From NCBI RefSeq assembly GCF_047511655.1, contig NC_133387.1, positions 140,364,853-140,428,852 of the forward strand: a DNA stretch of 64,000 nt, written 5' to 3'. Positions 34,901 through 46,900 of the stretch are shown in pieces; position 1 is the first letter of the stretch; each line of letters starts with the position of its first letter. Both the position numbers and the translations under genes were made by a program. The notes below the pieces were generated by a model. That model saw only the letters and a list, made by a program, of their open reading frames with translations, was not told the DNA's origin and searched no databases. Origin of the DNA: Castor canadensis. Its lineage: Eukaryota; Chordata; Mammalia; Rodentia; Castoridae.

Positions 34901-37900
34901 TCTTCATGAAAAGTTGAAAGCTGTCTTACTAGTTTTGTCAAGGACCTTGTGGCCATAAATATGTAAAATTCTCTCTGTATATATTTATTAATAATAAATT
35001 GAGACAATAGCATTGTAAGGTTAAGCAAGGCATGTATTATTATTTTATCCAAATCTCAAAGAAATTAAAGATACCAGAAAGAATTCTAAATCAGTGCTTT
35101 TTCTAGTTTTAGTAGCCTATAATGTAATCTGTTAACCACTTCTCAATAAATAACACTACAAAAAAGACACTACAGACCAACCACAAGATGAACATGAACT
35201 TTGAACAGTTTCTCTAGTAACAAATTTGCAGCCACCCACTCAAAGTGACTCTCTTTCTATGCATGTGACCACTGTCATGCATGCATGAGGGTGGATGGAG
35301 GAGGGTAGTTTGCTATAATAGGGCAAAGCAGAGATAACTACCCTACAAAGTGCTTCCATGAAGGGGTCAATGCCATGGTCCTGACCTCAGCAGCCAAGGG
35401 TTTCTCAATCCTCCTACTTTCAATGCAAATAGACTTAACTGGAATACCAAGGACATTTAGAAAAAGACAAAAGGAGTTTAACATGTATGAAGAAAGAACT
35501 AAAACATAACAGATCTGAAATCCAGATTTTCTTTGCTCTAGGAATCTTAAAGAAAGGCCAATCTTGCCAGGCACTGGTGGCTTATCCCTGTAATCCTAAC
35601 TACTTAAGAGACAGAGATCGAGAAGGTCATGGTTCAAAGCCAGCCCTGGGCAAATAGTTAGGGAGACGCTATCTCTAAAAACCCATCACAAAAAAGGGTT
35701 GGCAGAGTGGGCTTAAGCAGTAAGAGTACCTGCCTAGCAAGTATGAAGGCCCTGAGTTTCAAACCCCAGTGACACCAAAAAAAAACCAAAAAAAAAAAAA
35801 CAAAAAGAAGAAGAAAGGCCTATCTTGACTCATTTAAATCTGAAATGAGTGCCCTACCCTGTAATACTCAAATGCTGGGGAGAATTACATCTTTTTCTCT
35901 TCAAAACCTTATGACTCAATATAAATTGCTGATGTCAGTCCCAGAATTCAGTACTTTCTTTAAACATAGTTCCATGAAATTTACTTTTACAAGGATTTTG
36001 AAAGTGCATGTTAAATGCTGATATGTTTTCCCAAATGCCCCCTCCCCTCCTCCCACCCCATTTCTTGGTAGCTTTGTCTTGAGACACCAGGCTTCTGGCA
36101 TTAGACAGCAACGAGAGGTGAGCACTGATGTCACAGCAGGGGGATACTGAATAAGGGACAGTAGTGGGGAAAACTTAAGATATCCTGACAGACGTAAGGT
36201 AATTTTTTGGTGTATAAAAGCTTTGATGTATATGGATTGTTTCCAGTCCAATTCAGTCAGTGAATTATAAAGTATAGCACATACCTGATAGTTGCTACCT
36301 TTCCAGAACTTTTTCATTTCCTTACGTCTCCAAGCAACAACTGAGGCAGTAATAAGTGTGCAAGGGACTAGGTAGAGGAGCGCGGGTTGCCCCTTTTTCA
36401 TCAGCACCAGAACAACAAATGTAAATATCATGCCAACGGCATAGGCTGTGGGAGAATTCCAACTGTCAGTCATTTCCATGCACTACAAAAGAAAACTGTT
36501 CCCCCCGCCATTCCAGCACTGCTTTTTAAATATTTCTGAAGACATATTTTTGCAATATGTCTTCTCATAATTTCTTTTGTTCCTACACAATAATTAGGAG
36601 AGATATTCTACAGAGCTTTTGAAAAATCTGAAAACTGTGTTAGTATTTCAATCCAACCATTAATCATGGAAAAGTATATATATATATATATATATATACA
36701 TATATATGGATATTGGGAATTGGGGTTTGAACTCAGGGCCTCACACCACTTAAGCGGCTCTGCCAGCATAATTTTTAAAAGTATCAATTATCTGTCACTA
36801 TTAAGGATCCTAAATCTGTACCTGTAGGTATTAAAGTGGCTTTGAAAAACATCTTCTTAGTACTGATTACGTACTTCCTAGGCTTTTTAAATAAGTGTAT
36901 AGCAAACATCATTTGTACTTGTCTTAATAATTCAGGCTTCACCATGAACACAGGATCTCAGATCACTGGACCTGGAAGGACCTTTATGGGTGACTAAGTC
37001 TAGCTACTCATTTTAAAGATGAGGTGATGGAAGGTCAGGGAGTTTGAGTGCGTTGTTCACAGTTACCAAGCAGAACTGAAAAATACTCGAGAATCTGCCT
37101 TTGCCTTGAGTGCTCTCTATTCTATCATGTTGATTAGCACTGGGCATTAATGTCCTTTGAAGAGTGCCATACTTAGTGGCTTCAGACTATTTTTCTTTTT
37201 TGTGTGATATTGGGGTTTGAACTAAGGGCTTCAAGTTTGCCAGGCAGGTACTCTACAGCTTGAGCCATGCCTCTAGCCTATTTTGTTCTGATTATTTTGG
37301 AGATGGGGTCTCTAACTACTTTCTTGGGCTGGCCTTAAATCACAATCCTCCCAATCTCAGCTTCCCAAGTAGCAGGGATTACAGGCATGAGCCACTGGTG
37401 CCTGGATTGCTTTATGTATTTCTGTAGAGTTTGTTTTATTCTCTTCTTCACCTCCTCCACTCAACTTCTTTCTTGCTGTTGAGATACCTATTTCTAACAA
37501 CATCCTTCTCTACTACTAATGTACATTTTAATTTACGAGATTTACTTCCATTGTGGACTTGAAAGCCTTGCTATAATGTATCTAAATGGCTCTGGTATAG
37601 ACCATTTATGTACGCATAAAGAACTTTGCTTGTATGGATTTTGAGATGCTCAGGAGTTATAGGGTTTATTTTGCCTTGCTTTATTATCAACTCTGTCCTC
37701 AATAGTAGAAACAGAGGTTCAAGTGACAATTACCTTTGTGGTCCTGGTGAGGCGTTATTATGCCACAAATTCATTTCTATAAATACACAGTTATCCATAT
37801 ACTATTTGAAAAGTATACACAATTTACTGACTACTTAAACACTAGGTATTTTAACAAGAATTAACTTCACATCTAATTTCTTTTTTTTTTTCCCCCCTTT

Positions 37901-40900
37901 GGTGGTACTAGGGTTTGAACTCAGGGCCTCACAATTGCTAGGCTGGTGCTCTACCACTTGAGCCATACCTCCCAACCCCCTAATTTTCTTTTTAAAAGTC
38001 TAAAACCTTGTGATATAAATTGTAAAATATAGTCATCTTTTTTTGATGGAAAAATGTAACATTAACTTATAATGAATAATTAGAATCTAGGACCACTTAT
38101 TTTTAGGCCTCTATCTTTTCCTGCAGATAGTACAGTTCAACATAATAAAAAGAAAATTACCAATTGTGGATGAAATAAAGTATACAGAAGAACCAATGTG
38201 AACATCAAATCTTCTACAGTATGCAATCAACAGGCCTTAAAAAAGAAAACAAAAACACTCCATGTTACTTTCTTAAAACAACAACATTAATATAAATTCA
38301 GCCGTTAACTACTGGCAACAACATATGCTGTACTGTATAAAACTTTCTTTTTGCATTAATAAGATCATTAAAGTACCTTAAATTCTGGGCAAAGTTTTAC
38401 ATGCTGAATTTTAAAATTTAATGCCATATTTTAAACATTTTCCCCAAGCCACTAAACAGTGTTTAAAACACAACTTTCATTAGATGCTCAATATTCCATA
38501 TCATGGAGAAAATATTTCATTAAAATATATTGAATAGACAAATGGGATAACCTAAAACAAAAAACTTCTGTACAGTCAAGGAAACAATCAACACAGTGAA
38601 GACACCACCTATGCAATGGGTGTATTTGCAACCATACATGTAAAATACATAAGTAACTCAAACTCAAAAGTAAGAAAACATGACTTAACTAGAAAGTGGA
38701 CAAAGGATTTGAGTAGACATTTCTTGTACTTGCCAAGCATGCATTAGAGCCTGATCTGCAGCATCACAAAAACAAACAACAAAAAATTTAAAATAGGCAG
38801 GGTGTGGTAGCAGAAGCCTATAATCCCAGCACTTGGGAGGCTAAGAGGATTTCAAGTTTGGAGGTCAGCCAAACTTTTTTTTTGACCCTGCCTCAAAAGT
38901 AAAAAGAAATTAAAATAGAACTACCATATATCCCAGAAATTCTACTATCAGGTATTAAAGAAATACTTGTACTCTCATGTTTAGCATCATCCACAACAGC
39001 CAAGGCATGAAATCAACCCAATCGATGAATGGATGGAAAAGAAAATGAGCTGCATGTACAAAAGGGGTCATTCTTTAAAAAGAACTAAGTCCTGCTGGGC
39101 GCTGGTGGATCACACTGTAATCCTAGCTACTTGAGAGGCTGAGATTGGGAGGATCACAGTTCAAGACCAGCCTGGACAAATAGTTCATAAGATCCCCATC
39201 ACCAAAACAGCCAGAGCAAAATGGACCAAAGGTTTGGTTCAAGAGGTAGAGCAACTGCTTTGTAAATGCCAAGCCCTGAGTTCAAACCCCAGGCAAAAAA
39301 AAAAAAAAAAGAAAAGAGAAAAGGAAGTCCTGGGCCAGGGACAGTAGCTCACACCTGTAATCACAGCTGCTTGGAGGTGGCGATGAGGGGGATTGTAGTT
39401 TGATGTCTGCCCATTAAAAAGTTAGCAAGACCCCATTTAAATTATTAAGTCAGGCATGGTGGCGTGTGCCTGTGATCCCAGCTACATGGGTAGCTGTAGG
39501 TCAGAGGATAGTGGTCTGAGGCCAGCCATAGCAAACGAAAGGCCTTACCTGAAAAATAATTAAAGCAAAAATGGGCGGGGGGCATGGCTCAAGCAGTAGA
39601 GTACCTGCCTAGCAAGTGTGAGGCCCTGAGTTCCAACTCCAGTAGTGAGAGGGGGAAGAAAGTCCTATCATTGTTACATGATAAATCTTGAAGACATTAT
39701 GTTAAGTGAAATAAGCCAGGCACAGATGCTGCATGATCTCATTGATCTTAAATAGATGAACTCACAGAAGTACAGAAAATGTGATTAATGGGGGCGGGGG
39801 TTGGGATGGAGACTTTGGGAGATGTTGCTCAAAGGATACAAAATGCTATTTAGATAGTTCCAGAGATCTATTGTATAACACAGTGATGATAGTTAATAGC
39901 AATGTGTTATATTCTTAAAGTTTCCTAAGGGCAGATTTTAAGTGTTATGGTTTAAACTATATTGAAAAAAGGCATCACGGAAGGCAATTTCCAGTTGTGG
40001 TAAAGAGTCCCCTTTCTAACAGCACAAAATGACTGGAGTTTTAATGTAAAGAGTTTGTACACAATGAAATACATGCTCCCATTTGTATATGTGCAGATAT
40101 GCATCAATGACTCATTTAACACCTACCTCTTGTAAAAAATGTGTTGAACCTCTACAAAGAAGTCTCAGATTATGTTCATTTATTAATGAACATAATAAAA
40201 TCATGTTCATTAATAAAAGCCCCTTAAAAATCATAAAATAATTTGACTATATTTGCAGGTTGTTTGGATTAATTAGTTTTGATATGTATATTACTAATAA
40301 AGTAAGTTCTCTGATCCTTTTGCTGTTTAATCACATTTCCATAGCTTGAAAAATATGGTACTCCCTCCCCCAGTCAAAACTTAGCTCTTACTGTTACGTC
40401 ACATATTGTCAATAACTCTACTCAAACGTATTTCTCTTTGAGATCTCTGACATTTACTTTAAGAATTTAAGAGTTTGCGTACTATTTTTACTAGTTCTAT
40501 GCCAAGGACTATTGTGTAGATCTTAGGTAGCACTTACTGTGACACTGGTAAAATAAGGGATCTTCCAGTGTCAATTTAAAGATATTCAAGGAACTGTAAG
40601 GTTACTCGACAGTTCTTCCTGCCTTATCAGTTATATGAGTAGAGATTCACTGAACTAAGAGAGTTGCTAAGTGGACTTTGCCATGCCAACTCACCAGGGA
40701 ACTCTGTTAGCTTCTCTCTCTGTGCGGCTTTGCTATGTAAACAGGGCTTTTTGAAAAGTCACTATTCCTCACCCATTTACAAGCAGTTAGTATGTAGGGA
40801 GAGGGTGGGAAAGTGACAAAGAACAAGCAGCCTATGGATGACAGATGAGGAATACTGGCTGATTAATATTAATTACTGCTCGGGTATTTTGAGACAGGAT

Positions 40901-43900
40901 CTTACTATTTAGCCCAGGCTAGCTTCAAACTCACAATTCTGCTACCTCAGCCTCCTGAGTGCTGGGATTACAGCTATGTACCACCACACCCAGCTAATTA
41001 CTTTTAAACTACATTACTTGTTAATGAACATAACCTCAAGACTTTGGTGTCTCATAATAAAGGATGAAGCTTAGAACTGGATCACTTGGCCCTTTCTGTT
41101 ATTTTCTCCCAATTGAAAATCTCTAACAGCCAGCTTTCTTTTGGATGTGCAGGTGTGCTCAACACACTCAAGCCGAAGCACAATCTTCTAGGCAGTTTTG
41201 CCTTTTCCAGAAAATTGACTTAGGTGGCCCAGCGCCTCTCGGCTTTCAGTCACAATACTGCTCACCCTGGTCACACACAGAGCTCTGGCCCTTCTTGTGG
41301 TGTGCCACTTTGTGGTTGGTGTCTACCACTGTTGTTATAGAAACTCTGACAACTTTTGCAATGTCCACCATGCTCATGGAAGTGGCTATCAGCACAGAAA
41401 GCTAATCGATGTTGTTACTTGCCTGAGGTGAAGTTATCTGCAGGCAGTGAGGTCAGTGAGGAAACTCAGGCAGATCTGCAGGAACAGTAAGAAGGCAAAT
41501 CCTTTCCTAGACTCTGTCTTAGGGTATTATAAGGCCAGACAAGCTGTGTCCTACTGCTTCCCCTTTGGAACACAACCTTGCTAATCTCTCTGAACCACTT
41601 CCTTAGATACAACTATTATTATAAAATAGAAGCTGTATGTTTGGCATTATTACTTTTAAAAAGGCTCACAAAATACACTTTATTAGGGAAGAAAGTGAAA
41701 CTAGATCCTAGCTGCTTCCTTTAAGACACTTTTTGCACTAGCAGAGATTTTTCCTTGGTTGTTACCATTTGGGCCTTTTCTTCCCCTCAAAAAATGCTTT
41801 TTTAAATTCCTTTGTCAGTGATCCCAGCTTTATCGATAGACAGAAACACACAATATAGAGTAATAATCTTTAACAGACATCATACAGAGGACTATTTTAA
41901 ATCATCAGTATAGGACTATAGCTATGGTTCAAATGGCAGTGTGCTTGCCTAGCAAGCACAAAAACTCAAGTTCAAGTCCCAGTACTGTCAAATATAAATA
42001 ATAATAATTAAGCCATCAGTATATTTTTACTAAAACTATTACAATCACTTACCTGGTACAATAATGTCTCCAAAACCCAATATTGAAACATGCGTGAAGC
42101 ACGTACTCATTACTGAGAAATACATCAGCTTTGGCACCCTGATAACTACTGGTAACTGTAATAAAAAAAGAAAAAGAGAGAAAAAAAGAAAGAGAAAAGA
42201 AAGTCTACCGATAAACCTCTTCCCAATCATTCTTTTTAGAAAGGGAAGGACTGACATTAGAATGGTTTCAACATTTTAAAACTGACATTAAAAAAATCTT
42301 GAAATCAGAGGACAAAAACTAGGAATATATGTTCACACTCGGCATGTACAGAAATTTTGAACAAATGAATACTGTGGGATTAACAGTATTAAGATACTAT
42401 CCCCATATTTAGCCTTTTGTTTTTTTTCTTTTTACTAAGAATAGGACTCAGACCTTGTAACATATAGATAAGAGATAGAGATAGAGATATTTGTAATCTG
42501 GATTTTTTTTTCCCCCAAAGAAGAGTCATGTCTCAGAGGGTATTATTTAAAGTCCAATGAACATATCTGAAATACAGTCCTTACTTTCTCATGGGGAGCT
42601 GAGGGCTGAGCCGTGGCTTCCACAAAGTTTCCATCATTCTAGGATGAAACCCAAGTCAATAGGTATTTAATAATCTAGGATAACTAAGCAAAGGGCTATA
42701 TTTTGTGAGAAATGAGTTTTACAATACCTTAACATGTACTACATGACCAATGAGTTACACAGGAAGGCACAGTTATTAACTGGACACATGTACACACCCT
42801 GGGCAGCCATTTCTATTTTACTGCCATCCCTACCTTTTCAGTGTTTCCAAAAGGTCCAGCTGCAAGCTCAACCATGATACTCTCACCATTCTAAAGTTGA
42901 GGAAGAAGATGAAAGGAGTCATTCAAACAGGACAATCTGCCACTATTCAAGAATGATTTAGGTCCCATGTATATGGCTACTGTAAACTGAATGCTTTTTC
43001 CCTCAGTCTCTGTAGACAGCAAACATTGAAGCCATCTAAATCAAAATTCACCTAGCACACTGCTCCACTTTTTTAGAGCTAATGCTTTTCAGAAATTGAC
43101 AAATTCACCATGCTCAGATTGTTCAAAAGTGCCCTGAACTCTAGATTGTATTGTCGTATTACATCTAACATTTGTAATGGTTGTAATTTTTAAGGACCTT
43201 TAATTATTTATTATGTAAAGTACTGTGGTTCTTAGTCATTCTCACCAATACCAGTGAGGAAGAACATAGTAAAATCTTTTAAATTTAGCTTTGTGACAAA
43301 TATAGGCAACTATATTTGAATAAATATCCATTTGATCTTTAGGCTGCTCATCACCACAACAAAAGAATGAAGCCAAATGTGAAAAGATCCAACTCTCTAG
43401 AATCTGAGAAGTATCCCTAGCCCGACTCCTGTCCAGTATCAGCCCTGCCTGCTGTCTATATATCAAAACGGTTTCCTTAGCTGAGTTTCCCTTCTTTTGT
43501 CTGTTAAGTCTTTTATGTGGGCAATGTGAGTTTATTAAAAATGTTTCTCCTGATAATCCCACCTGCTGTAGAGAAGGGAAACAATTTGAGGCAGCAGACT
43601 AAGATGGCATTTTATGTTTCATAGTATAAATGGATCAGCAAAACAGGTAGAGGGGAGATAAATGCTGAATTTTAGGAAAATGCTATTGCCTAACTACAAT
43701 CTTTTCTGTGTGGGTGGGGTACACAGAGGAAATCACTTGAGAGTTTTTAAAAGCTTTTCAATGATACCTAAGATGAGTAAAAAGAAAGAACCTCTAGCTA
43801 CAGAAATCTTTTCCTCATGACAGAAAGGTTAAATCACAGGAGGTTAGCAAGATAAACTGATAGTAATACAGTTCCTCAGCGAAGAGTCCCAAAAACTTCC

Positions 43901-46900
43901 AGATAAAGAGTTAACTTGGTTCCTTCCCTAGTTGATATTTACAACATTTAGCTGAAGATCCTCACTGCTTCCTCCCAGACAGTCATAGATACCCGAGTAA
44001 CTGCTATTTGTGAAATACTACACTGAGTACAATGTTGGAAAAAAAACCAAGTATAGACAGACAGGCTCTTACTGCTGTATGGCAATGGCCACCACCCTAC
44101 CAACTCACTACCAGTCCACTGTACCTAGGTCAAGAACATGTTTAGAAATATCCAATATTTAACCTTTCAAATGCATATCGAAAAATCACAAGAATCACCA
44201 ATTAAATATCTGATTTTCATTCTGAATTACCTACTAAGGTAGGACTACAGCCTGAATAAAAACAAATCAGACTGAGACAGTGTCATGCAAACCTACAATG
44301 AACTCCAAAGAGTACTCCAGGTTTTCTACTGTGTTAGATTGCTAGAAATCACATTCTTAGTCAGTAGGAACTAAGGAAAAAAGAAGATGAAAAATTTCCT
44401 AAGCAGGTAAGAAAGAAAGGCTAACAGACACCTTTATTATTATCCTATATCTTTAAGATTCTAAGCTGGGCACCAGTAGCTCATACCTGTAATCCCAGCC
44501 ACTTGGAAAGCTGAGATCAGAAGGATTGAGATTTGAGGCCAGCCTGGGCAAAAAGTTAGCAAGATTCCAATTTCAACCAATAGCTAGGACAGTGGCACAC
44601 AAATGTCATCTCAGTTATGGTGGGAAGCATAAAAAGGAGGATTGAAGTCCATGTTGGTAGGGACAAAAATCAAGATGCCCTCCCCCATCTCCAAAATAAC
44701 CAGAACAAAAAAGGCTCGAAGTGTGGCTCAAGCAATGAAGTGCCTGCCTAGCAAATGCTAAGCCCCAAGTTCAAAACCCAGCACTGTCAAAAAAAAAAAT
44801 TCTAAAACATTTTATGTGTATGGAATAGAAACATTCATAAAGTGACACTGTGGTAAAAGTTTAGTTACAGTTTTCAGTTCAATCCACGGTGTAATCTACA
44901 GGTCATATGCAGTGAACTAATTTCTGAGTTGCAGGAGGAGCTTTCTAAAGGAAATACTTTGTTTTCATTGTGAGATCTCTCATGGAGTACCCCTTAAAAA
45001 CATTTTTTGATGGTACTGCTGTTTTGCATGTAGAGTTTTGAGCTTGCTAGGCAGGTGCTATGTCACTTGTATCATGCCCCTAGCACAACATTTTTTGAAT
45101 CAAGTAAACTGACACACACCCGGACAGCATTTAGATAGAAATGAAACAGTGTAAACTGGGCACAGTGGCTCACACCTGAGGCTGAGATCAGAAGGATCAA
45201 GGTTCGAGGCCAGCCTGGGCAAAGAGTCCATGAGACCCCCCATCTCCAAAACAACCAGAGCAAAATGGGCTGGAAGTGTGGCTCAAGCAGTAGAGTACCT
45301 GCTTTACAAGCATGAAGTCCTGAGTTCAAACCCCAGTCCCACCAAAAAAAAAAAAAAAAGAAATGAAATGCCTTAGTAAATGTCCAATTTTAGTTATAAC
45401 CCATACTAATTCTATAATTTAATTTTTTGTTTTTCAAATTTTTTCTTACTTTTCTTGTGTTTTTTTTTTAGGTTACTATTGCTCAATGAAGTCACTGAGT
45501 CAAACAGCTTGTCAAAGGCATGGAAAGGTGCTACTAAGATGGTTTGGGGAATATAATTAGGGGTGGTTCACTGTATTTGGTACATACAGGTTTGTCCTAT
45601 GCCATTACAGACAATCAGAAGCACAAATTTTTATAGTGGCTCCATAGATGGTGGGGTCTAAAGAATGGATAAAGAATCACTGTGGGGTTGGGGATGCACT
45701 CAGTGGTGGTGTCTGTCTGGAACATGTGGGTTTGATCCCCAGCACTGCCAACAACAAAACAAAAACAAAGGGAAGAAAAGAGTAGGTATCAAATACTAAA
45801 CGTGAGAATGACAAAGAATAAAGGAATGACATAAAATCACAAAGCAAGATTCAAAGTAAAGTGGAGAAAGAGGGATAACTAAATAATAGTAATATATTCA
45901 AAAGATAGGAAAGGTCAAGGTAGAAAAACTGGACAAATAATGAAGGGTTACCATACTTACCCAATACCTCTCCTCACTTTATTAAGGAGCTTGTAGCAGA
46001 GCTGGGACTGGTAAGACCTAGGAGCTGCCAGTCATAGAAGCAGTCATTTTGGAAGAATGGACAAGTGGACAGAAGTGAAAAGGGAGCGAGCACATGACCT
46101 TGGGTCAGTTACAGCTAAGAGTTGTACTGACATGTATGGTGGAGAGGAAAGCTAGAAATACTTCTTCACAAAGTGATTAGGAAAGTGAAGCAGAAAGGCC
46201 TCAGTAACTTGCTCCAGATGCAAGGTTACAAGGCTACACTCCAGGCCTCCCCACTTGTAGTGTGCTCTCAAACTAAGACTTCAGAAATGAAAACAGCAAT
46301 GACACCTTTCTTTCCTTCTCTTCTTCTCTTCCTTCCTCCCTCCCTCCTTCCTTCTCTCCTCCCTTCCTTTCTTCTTTCCTTCCTTCCTTCTCCTCTTCTT
46401 CCTCTTATTACTTCTCCTCTTCTTTCCTCTTCTTCATTCCCTTCCTTTTTCCCCTTCTCCCCCTTCTCTCTCTCTCTTTTTTCTTTTTTTTGAGGCAGGG
46501 ACTCACTATAAAGCCCAGGCTGGCCTCAAACTCATGATCATCCTACCTCAGCCTCCTGAGCACTGGGATGACATGCCTGGCTGGAAAAATTACTTTTTGG
46601 GCCGGCGTTGGTGCCTCACACCTGTAATCCTAGCTACTTGGAAGGAAAAATTACTTTTAAAGGGGAAGAAAGATCACAGGCAGTCTCATTTTTATATCAG
46701 TCAGAGGACATTTTTTAATCTAACACAATAGGCAATTCTCCTAAGAGAATCAGAATTCATTCAGGAATAAACACCTGCAGAGTCAATAATCTAAGGGCAG
46801 GTCAAGAGTCTCAGCTTTTAGCATGCTTCCTCATGCGTTTAAATAAATAAATACATGGTCATACCTTTGTGATGAATGGTGTTATGAAAACAAAAAATAC

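Larger units (their letters stand above)
38500..39965 (+). mobile_element. Old L1 ORF2 3' end and 3' UTR, cut by four SINEs
   Basis: The L1 order can be followed: AGTGAAGACACCACCTATG, GGACAAAGGATTTGAGTAG, CCATATATCCCAGAAATTC, GAATGGATGGAAAAG, GTTAAGTGAAATAAGCCAGG and GGAGACTTTGGGAGATG. It lies in intron 12, antisense to SPPL2A. SINEs at 38722-38790, 38797-38910, 39095-39324 and 39333-39659 interrupt it. Confidence 0.78.

Noticed and set aside
35916-36479. 187-codon continuous frame on the minus strand as a single protein
   Set aside because: Only 36285-36445 is real coding sequence (SPPL2A exon 14). The rest is intron that happens to stay open on both sides of good splice sites.
41145-41405. 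86-codon frame on + in intron 12
   Set aside because: No recognisable domain, no splice or promoter context, and antisense to SPPL2A.
46173-46493. 106-codon frame rich in Leu, Pro, Ser and Phe
   Set aside because: It is mostly a translation of the CT-rich simple repeat.
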